The notes under the pieces are model-generated. The model worked only from the letters and a program-made list of their open reading frames with translations, did not search any database and was not told the origin of the DNA. A program made the position numbers and the translations under genes. From Taeniopygia guttata (taxonomy: Eukaryota > Chordata > Aves > Passeriformes > Estrildidae), in contig NC_133024.1 in NCBI RefSeq assembly GCF_048771995.1, positions 26,924,001 through 26,988,000 on the forward strand: 64,000 nt of DNA. The letters run 5' to 3'. Shown here in pieces: positions 1-9,600 of this stretch. Within the stretch, counting starts at the first letter, position 1. Each line of letters begins with the position of its first letter.

Positions 1-526
1 GAGTTCTCTTGATGGTTACTCTGTGTTGAGTGTCTCTGTGTATCCTGGCACTTAACAGGTGCCTCAGAACAGCCCTTAGGGAGAGACCTGGTTCCAAGGT
101 AGAAACTAAAGCACAGGGCATCTGTGCAAATCTGTAAATCTGGGCATCTGCAAATCTGGAAATGCATTTTGGCAATGGCTGAGAGCTTTTGGTGAGTGAT
201 AGGAGATGAGCAGAAGCTGGTCTTACTCTCAAATACAGCTTCTGTTCACTATTTCTGTATCCATCTTTGTAATGTGCCTTGTGTTTTAGCTCCAGAGGAG
301 GAGGTATTTTTAGGACAGTTTGTGTCTTTAGTAGTTTGCATACTGGCATGAACTTCACTGTCCACCCTTCACTGTCCCTATTCTTAAACGTGGTTAGCAC
401 TGCTGGATAAGAAGGAAGTTTTTTTCAGCAGGCTAAGTGGTTTCCTTACATTTTCTGTGTTGCTATGTTAGTTTGTGTTGGCTGTGCTGGGTCATTTGAC
501 TCTCCTCCGTTATCTGACATTTCCAG
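1..526 (+). other. WDR3 intron, left edge of window
   Basis: Non-coding sequence ahead of the first WDR3 exon seen. No other feature recognised. Confidence 0.8.
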
Positions 527-622
527 ACAGAACTCTGAAGAGGAGCCTGAAAGGAGTGTGGAGCTGAGCCTGCAGGAAGAGATTCAGCGGGTCACTAACG
601 TCAAAGCTTCTTCTAAAATCAA
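527..622 (+). CDS. WDR3: WDR3 exon: linker before the C-terminal propeller
   Basis: Acceptor tttccag before 527 and donor gtgagt at 623. It starts with the last base of a codon and encodes an acidic linker ending in [16 protein letters not shown]. This matches the human WDR3 linker. It is the first exon of the gene in this window; earlier exons are off the left edge. Confidence 0.9.
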
Positions 623-3600
623 GTGAGTGGAAAGCCTTTTGTAGAGTCTGATGAGTGGTTATGCAGCTACCTGGGGAGAACTCTGTATGGCTCAGTGCAG
701 GCAGAGGTGGAAGAAGTTTCCCCCTCAACATATGTTTAGCTTAGAGCTGGGGAGAGGCCTACCATGATTTCCAATCCATTCACACCTCTGTGGCTCCGTG
801 TGCACTTGCTTGTTGGATATGCCCTGGCTATATTCTTCTGTCTTAGTTGTTTTTGATAATTGATCCCTCCAACACTTTGTCTTATTACCCCTGTGTACAG
901 CTCTGATTTTGTCTAATCAAACAGGTCATTTGACTTGATTCTCTCTCCAAAAGGAGAGCTGAAGATGGTACTGCTGCTCCAGAACAATATCATTGAATTG
1001 TACAACCTGGACCTGTCAGCACAAGTGACCCAGGCTGTCCGTGTGTCCAGGATAACCATTGGAGGCCACCGCAGTGATGTCAGGACATTGGCTTTTAGCT
1101 CTGACAACATTGCCATTCTCTCAGCAGCTGCAGAGTCTGTGAAGATTTGGAACAGGTATGCAGTCTGGTTGTGTCAGTCTCCCAGAGTTGAGGGGTGCTT
1201 GTTAAGAAAGGGAGTGATAAGAAAGAGAGGACAGTGGAACGAGATAAAGCAGTGAAACGAGATAAAGCAGTGAATGAAGTAAAGGAAGCAAATAGAAAAT
1301 TATTTTTCTTTTTTCCTTATTAGGTAAACTGAGAAACTATAGGTCTAAAATTCAACAGACGCTCTAAACACAAAGGTCATACTTAGCAGTTGGGTATAGA
1401 CTATTTTGCTATGGATTTTTTTTTGATTTTTCATTTTTAATAAGAGGTATTAATTGTTACCATAAACAAGCCTGTTTTTTAGGGAACATGTGGGTTTTTT
1501 GACATTTTATCTGAAGGATTTAGTATTAGACTGAGCGGGCTATTGCATTGATCTAGAGTATTGTGTGTTGATGTAGAGTCCCGTTCCAGTGTTTCTTGAG
1601 TGGTGTTGATTTCAAGGTCAGTTTGCTCTGTGTACACTGTCTTACACTCTGTCCTTTCCTGAAATGCTGTTTCAAATTAGGAGCTCTGTTCTTGTTCACA
1701 GCAACAATAGGTCATGATGGTGGACATGTGGCATGTTTTTATGGGAAACTTTGTTAGCAGTGTTGCTGGGTGGTGTTTGTGTCAATAGAATGGTGGTGGC
1801 TTATCTTCTGACCGCAGTTGAAAGACAGCTATGGTTAGAGGCCACACAGGAGCATGTCTCATTGTGTGTGATAAGGGATTTTGGGCTCTGCTTTGTCCAC
1901 AGGTCAACCTTGCAGTGCATCCGGACCATGGAGTGCGAGTATGCGCTCTGCTCGCTCTTTGTCCCCGGAGATCGGCAGGTCATCATTGGGACCAAGGTGA
2001 GGAGTGGCCCTCGGACTCCAGACTGCCCAGGTCTGGGAATGTGTTAGGCTTCTAAGGCAGCCTCACAGAAAACGCATTGCCTCTCCTTGGAGCACTGCTC
2101 TGTTCCCAGAGTCATTACAGAACTCTTGTGGCTTGAGGTGGAAAGCAGAGTGGAGCTTTGGGAAGGCCCTGATGGAGATCAGGAGTTTGGCCATCTGTGT
2201 GTAACAGCCACCTAATGAAGCTGGCTGCTGGGGGCATGGGTGGTAGAGAGCTCTTCTGCCAGGAGCTGTCATGAGTTGAGAGCAGAGGCTGATTCTTCCT
2301 CTGTGATGTCTTTCTCCCCAGACAGGGAAGTTGCAGCTGTATGACCTGGCTTCTGGCAGTCTGATAGAGACACTTGATGCTCATGACGGGGCAGTGTGGT
2401 CTATTGCTCTTTCACCAGACCAGGTAACTCAGCCACCCTTAAAAGTATCATCTGCACATCTTTTCATGTAATTCCTTCCTAAGGTACTGTTTGCACCATG
2501 GAATTTATTTTGCACCACATGCTTTGTTCCATGGAAGCATGGAGCCCCTCATCCTCAGAGGTGGAGGATGCAGTTGATACTGTCTAATAACTTTATAGTG
2601 GAATCAAAACTATAGCAAGAAATAATCTGCCTGAAATTCATCCACCCTACAGATGAAAACATATGGGATAGATTTTACCCTCCTTCTTAATGTAAAACGT
2701 TGAACTGCTGTTCCTTTAGAAGGCTCTGTTGCAGGGTGGTGGTCAGTTGTGTGTTATCCAGTAACAGTGAGAGTCTCAAGCTGCTCATAAATCAAAAGCA
2801 TATTGTTAGCTGCAGCTGAGATGACTGCTTTACATCCCAAAGTTTCAATCCAGGTTTTGTTTTACATTTGGGGTCTTTGTCTTAGACCTCCAAAAATAAA
2901 CTAGAGCTTTTGAAATTGTTTTTGTTTCTCGGGCAATGTGTGTTCTAACCAGAGCAAGTGCTCCTGATGGTATCCACTTAATCATTAATGGTGTAGGAAA
3001 GTGGGACATTTCAAAAACTTCCTCTGTGTTGGCAATTCCTTGCTGTAGACTTTCTCTGGGTGATAGGAACTAGTTTCACAGCAACTTTCTTGTTTTCCCC
3101 TACAGCATGGCTTTGTGACAGGAGGTGCTGATAAATGTGTCAAGTTCTGGGAGTTTGAGCTTGTGAAGGATGAGAGCAGTGTTCAGAAAAGGTGAGAAGA
3201 TAAACCTTGTGTTATTGTTGTTGATGGGTGCTGTGGCCTTTGCTGTGCACAGCAAGAACTGCCCATGACATCTGTATGGAACACATGGAGGAGAGTGTGA
3301 GCTCAGTGCAGTTTTGTGGAGACCTGAGCTTAGCTGGAGGATGGCACTTGTCTCATTCTGATCCTTTTTTGTGTGTGTGAGTTTAGTGTCTATAGGCTGG
3401 GCCTGCAGATCTTTACTGCAAATGTAGCAGTGAAGTTCATCAGCCACCAGAGCCTGCTTATTTCCAGTCCTGTCATAGTGAGGAATGAGGTGCTGCATGT
3501 AAGAATTCACTTGCTTTCCCAGGGTACAATGTAGCACTTGTATCTATTTTTCTTCCTAGTTTTTTTTTTGCCTGGGCCAACAGTTGTTTTTATCCTCTTG

Positions 3601-6600
3601 TTGCCAGGCTTTCCATGAAGCACGTGCGTGTTTTACAGCTGGATGAAGATGTGCTCTGTGTGCGGTACAGCCCCAACCAGAAGCTGCTGGCTGTCTCCTT
3701 GCTGGATTGCACTGTGAAGGTTTTCTACGTTGACACACTCAAGGTGCATGACCAAACGGGCTGTGAGGCTGTGCAGGAAGGGATGTGACTGTAGCCTGCA
3801 AGATCAGGAATACAAAGAAAAACGTGTCTGCTTTATGTGGAACATGCATCCTCCTTCAGGGGCCTGTTTGCTGGCAAACCGGACAGAACCATGGTTGTTC
3901 CACAATGGGAACTGGAAGATCCATTTTTCATTTAAAAAGTGTTCTGAGCCTCCATGCAGGTGGCAAGGTTCATTCTAAACCCTGCAGATGTGGTGGTACT
4001 CCAGATCTGTCAGGCAGTGTGAAGGTGGAAAGGAATGTGTCTCACGTGGTGTTAAATAGGGCATGTCAGAGGCAAAGCCTGTGGGAGGAGAACCTTCCTT
4101 GTGAGCAGTGTGTGGTGGATTTGTGAGCTGTGTATTAGCATGTGAATGTTATGGGGTGACACAAGACAGATTGGTGCTGATAGTTATGTGGAGAGAAACA
4201 GGAATCAACTCCAGTGACACTGGTGATTGGCACCAGATTTAGCTAGAGAGCCAACAGAGCTAGTTCAGCTTGCTTGGCTACTTCCACCTTTTCAATTCTG
4301 CCCTCATGACCCTGCTGCTAGCAGTGTTCAGGGCAAGAATGAAAGTGGGTCAGTGTTAGAAAAACAGCTCCTGAAGAAGAGCAGAAGTAGCTTGGAGCTT
4401 GAGATTTTCACACCTCTGTACCCAGCATGCCTAACTGAGTCATCTTCCTTCTGCTTCAGTTTTTCCTTTCTCTCTATGGACACAAGCTGCCAGTGCTGTG
4501 TATGGACATCTGCTATGTAAGTATCATTAGGGCTGTGTAATGTGGGACTGTGGTGATATGGATGAGTGTGAGAGCCTCTGGTGGCATCAAGGCCTCTAGG
4601 ATAATGCTTGCTTGTCACCTCCTTGCTCCTGACTTAGCAGTTTCTGGGTGGGACACAGCAAGCCCCTTATTCTGCAGTCCTGTGCTCACTGGAAGAGTTA
4701 TTAGAGTTGGGGTCATGACAGAACTGACCCTGGGGCATTTTGTGAGTGAATGGAAATCAAAATGCTGTCAATGGTCCCTTACACTCATTGTGACAGGTAC
4801 AGCCTGCTTTCTGCTTAAGTTACTGTGTGAGAGGAGCCTGAATTGTTAGTGGGAGCAGAGGGCAGGTGCTGAGAGGAAGCAGCCTCTTTGTGCCTGTTCA
4901 TTCTGGGGCTGCATCTTGCTCTGAGGTATCTTTGGAATGAGGCTCATTGAAAACCAAGAAGAATGTCAGGATGTAACCAAAGACCTGCAGAGGGCCAGAG
5001 TGCTGTCAGTGGGCTGTGCCAGTACCCGAGCATGGGCCACTGGGGAGGAGGTGGAGGGATCAGGAGGCCAGGTGTCTGCCTACTCAGCAGTGCAGAGTCA
5101 CTGGGGTAGCAGCAGTTCCCCACACTGTCCTCTCTCTTTGTTGCTCTCTAGGATGGAACTCTAATTGCAACTGGCTCTGCTGACAGGAATGTGAAGATTT
5201 GGGGCTTGGATTTTGGTGACTGTCACCGTTCTCTATTTGCCCATGATGACAGGTTAGTCAAATCCTACAGCATCTTTGGACTGTGGACTTGTCTCCAAGG
5301 AGTTGTGATCCAGCAATAATCCTTTTATCCAGCATAGAGCAGGGGGAGTTCTGCAGTGTTCCCCAAGTGGGTAAATTTGAGCCTTTTTGTCTTCCAGTGT
5401 GATGTATCTGCAGTTTGTGCCCAAATCCCATCTCTTCTTCACGGCTGGGAAGGACAGCAAGATTAAGCAGTGGGACGCAGATAAATTTGAACATATCCAG
5501 ACACTGGAGGTAGGAAGTTTTGGCATCTGTTGAAAGGAAGCAATATCCCTGCATGAGCAGGATTTTCCTCAGGGGTGGAAGTTGGGTGATATTAATGTCA
5601 AAGCTCTTCTGTCATCTATGCAGGGGCATCACCAGGAGGTTTGGTGTTTGGCTCTCAGTCCCAATGGAGACTATGTGGTGTCAGCATCCCATGACAAGTC
5701 CCTGCGCCTCTGGGAAAGGACAAGGGAGCCACTGATTTTGGAGGAGGAGAGGGAGATGGTGAGAGTTGCATTTTTGCTACCAAAACCAACTTCCAGACCT
5801 TTTTTTTGTTGGTCTTTGTGTCTTTTTATAGGTCTGTTGCTTACAGTCTTTGACATTCTCTTGTGCACCTTTCAGCACAAATGTGTTCGGGAGGCAGTTC
5901 AGCAGGTGGCTGATGTGGAGGGATGGAGAGCACTGCTCCCATTAAATGCAGTTTGTCCCTTTTCCAGCTGTGAGAGGTCTGTTCTGTCTCAGAGATTTGG
6001 GATGTTGGAAGAAGCCCCTCCTATTCCATTTGAGCATGTATTGGGAGCAATCATAGATTCAGAAGGACTTCAATAGGAAGGTCTGGAGGTCTCTAGTCCA
6101 ACCCCTTGCTCATTGCAGGATGATCTTAAAACTATATCAGACTGCTTAGACTTGTCTTCTTACACTGACATCTCCAAGGAAATAGATTTTCTGCTCTGTC
6201 TGAGCACCCGTTCCAGTATTGGAGTTGGCTGATGTGTTTATTTCATGTATCCAATCAGAGGTTCAATTTGTAACTCTATCTTTTTGCTGAATCTCTCAGC
6301 AGAACCTGTTTCTGTCGCCCCTTCCTAAGGCAGTTCTGAAACCACGGTGAGGGGGGCGGGGGGAGGCAGAAATGCAGAAGCAGGAGGGGATGAGAAACCT
6401 GCAATAGATGTTTGGGGTTTTTTTATCCCGGCCTGTTTGCAAGAGCTGACCCACACACTGTACCTTGATGCCTTGTGTTTGGTAAAAGGAGAGATAAAGA
6501 TAGCTCTTTTCCAGATTCCAGAAAAGTTTGTTTTGGGTCAAATTTGAATAGCGAGGTGGGCATGAATGCATGAACTAGTGAACTATGCATAACATAATTG

Positions 6601-9600
6601 GTGCCCTTTCATGTGAGAGATGGTAGACCAGAGACTTCCCTTTTGCAGCCCAGGACAACCTGGGACTTTTCTAGATTTGTTCCCTATGTGTTGTGTGGCT
6701 GATGAAAGGTGTGGTGCTGAACTGTGATGTCTGTCTCAGCTTGGTGGAATCCTGAAGGGCTGTTCCTGCACCCTGAGCAGAGACCTGGATTTCTTTCTCT
6801 GTGGGAGATTCTAGAGTTCACTGTGGGGTTGGGACCAGGGACAAATGGGCATTTTGCCACTGGCATTGTTGGACTCTGCTGATGGGTTGTGGTTTTGCAA
6901 TGGGCTGCATGAAGCCTTCTAGGTTGTCTTGCTCAAATAGTCTGGAAGGGACTTTCACCCTTGCCTTACTGCTGTTAATATCTTGTGTTCTCATCCTCTG
7001 TAGCAACGAGAAGCTGAATATGAAGAGAGTGTGGCAAAGGAAGAACAGCCTGTGGTAAGTTGCACCATCTGAATGTGTGTCAGTCTGACTGTACAAACTC
7101 TGGAAAAACTATTTCTGTAAGAGGCATGGAAGAGGTATCAGGGAGAAAGGAACATTTTCTTTGAGGTGGTGCAGGAGGGAAGGGGATGCTGAAGCTGTGT
7201 CTGCTCCATGGTGCAGTTGGCTGTGGTGCTGTGGAAGGATGGAACTGCAAGCTCTGTATTTTGTATTTTGTAGGTGCCTGGAGAGAGGCAAGGAGAGACA
7301 GGGCTGGCAGGAAAGAAGACCATTGAAACCATCAAAGCGGTAAGGTGCTGTGGCTCTACCAGCATGGCTTTGTGCCTTACCAGTCTCTCAAGGGGGGTTC
7401 TCATGGGGTCATAGCATCACCTGTGCTGTCACATAAGGGCAGATTGCTCTTGCATGCAGAGGCAGTCTGTCCTGCTCAGGAGCCAACAGGGAGGGTTATG
7501 ACTTTGAAGAGTCACACATTCTTGAGAGGAATGAGGTGTGAGGTTCCTGTTGCTGCAGCTGCCTGCCACATGTGGGACAGACAGAGCTGCTCTTACCCTC
7601 TGCGGTTTGCATCCCAAAGGAGCAAAAGGCAGCTGGGATGTTCTCAAGGCATTAGGCCTCTCCCTGAAGGGCTGTGCAGTCCAGTGGGCATCTGTGGAAG
7701 GTGGAAATCTGTTGTGGTGCTTGACATGGGAGATGTGTAGGAAGATGTGGGGGTGGGTAATTCCATGGCTGCAGATTTCATTGGTTTGGTAATTTTCAGA
7801 GGAAATCCTTAATCTGAATAGTCAAAATGGCCTGACCCTGGCTTTGCTTGGTGGTCAAAGCAACAACTGAAGCTGCAGCAGAGAGCACCCAGGGCAGTGG
7901 GGGAATGTGGATGGTCTGTGACATCTTCAGGACATGACTTGTGTGTTCAGGCTAATGGAGTAGAGGTTATAAAGAGAGATGCCATGTGATGCTCTGTGTC
8001 AGCACCTCTGCTTCCACCTCTATTTGTCCATCTGAGCTTTGTCCTGGCATGTTTGGTGTCACTGATGTGTTGTTCTTGTGCTGCACAGGCTGAGAGGATC
8101 ATGGAAGCTATTGAGCTGTACAGAGAAGAGACTGCAAAATTAAAGGAACACAATGCCATATGCAAAGCTGCAGGAAAAGAGGTAAAAGACTGAGGAATGT
8201 AAAAATCCCAAGGTGTGTTGGGCGTATCCTTCCATCTTAGGTGGAAAGGCTTAGCATGAAGATAAAGTCAGGACAGCTGAAAACAGCAGACATTTGCTCA
8301 GATTATTTGGAGAACTAAATGGCACTGTGCTCTGGGGCATAATTAAGGGTTTATTCTTTCCCATGATCTTAAAGTCATAGCAGGATGTAAGTTTTGTCTG
8401 TAGAAGAGTGTGTTGCTGCAGGTTCATCCTCAAGCCTCATCTTTGCCTTCATCTCAACACTCCCTGCTAAATAAGGGACTGTCATAGAAGTGGGAAAAGT
8501 GACAAGAAGTGGAAGAAAATTCATCCATATTTGAGTTAGTCATATATATCTGAGAATGAGATTGTCTGATGGCTTCAAATGAGGCCTGCAGCAACATTCT
8601 GAGGAGGTTGGAGGTGTGGGAATTGCAGGAAGACACTTAATAAAAACTCTCTTCTGCTGTGGGTAAAAGTTTGCTCCCAATATGCATTTATACTCACACA
8701 CCTGCCTCATTCTAACCCATTCTGTGTCTCCAGGTTCCCTTCCCTGTCAATCCCATTCTCCGTGCCTATGGAAATATTACAGTAAGTGGAATGCCTGGGC
8801 CACAGGCTGTAGCTGGAGTGGGGCTGGTTGATTTGCTGGCTGAGCCAATATGCTGGGTTGCTGTGGGGAAGGACTGCTTAGTTCAACTTTCTTGGCTTGT
8901 GCAAAGTGAACATAATTTAGGGTTTTCATGTTGATGGGTTTTTGTTTGTTTGTTTGGTTGGTTTTTTTGGTTATTTTTTAGTATCATACATGTGTGTTAT
9001 ACAACCCTGATGGGAGCCATGACCTTATGATGTTCCTTATCATGAGCTTGGGGTTTACAGTCTTCTCCAAGATACAGAAAAGCTAGTTCAAACCTTTCCC
9101 AGGTTTATTTATGTGGTGTTGCTGCAATTACTGTTTCTGTTCCTACTCCTGCAGAATGTACACTGCGAACATTCTGAATGGTAGTTCAATGCCCAGGTAT
9201 TGCAGGCTAGATCTGGTGTCGTTTTTCATTCATGTCATACTACTGCACAACAGTTTTCACTGAATTCTGTGGATTTTTGACATATTACAAAATACACAGA
9301 CAAGGATGCATGGATTTCAGTGATAAATAAAAATCCACTACTTTGAGTAGCTTAGTTTTTGTTTTTGTGTTTATTCCAATGTGCACTCCCAGACTTTTTT
9401 TTTAAGTACCCGAAGATCCTTGTTTTTTCACTCTCCCCTTTTCATGCAGTCATTCAATGGTTTGGGTTGGATGCGACCTTAAAGATCATCTGGTTCCAAC
9501 CCCTCTGCTCTGGGCAGGGACTAGGGACCCACTAGACCTGGTTGCTCAAAGGTGAATGTCAGTGCCAGATGGAACAGCCTTTGTCTTCCTTCTAATTACC

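Noticed and set aside
6640..6760. Possible box C/D snoRNA in a WDR3 intron (gctgatgaaagg ... gctgaact)
   Set aside because: The box spacing is wrong and no terminal stem is visible.
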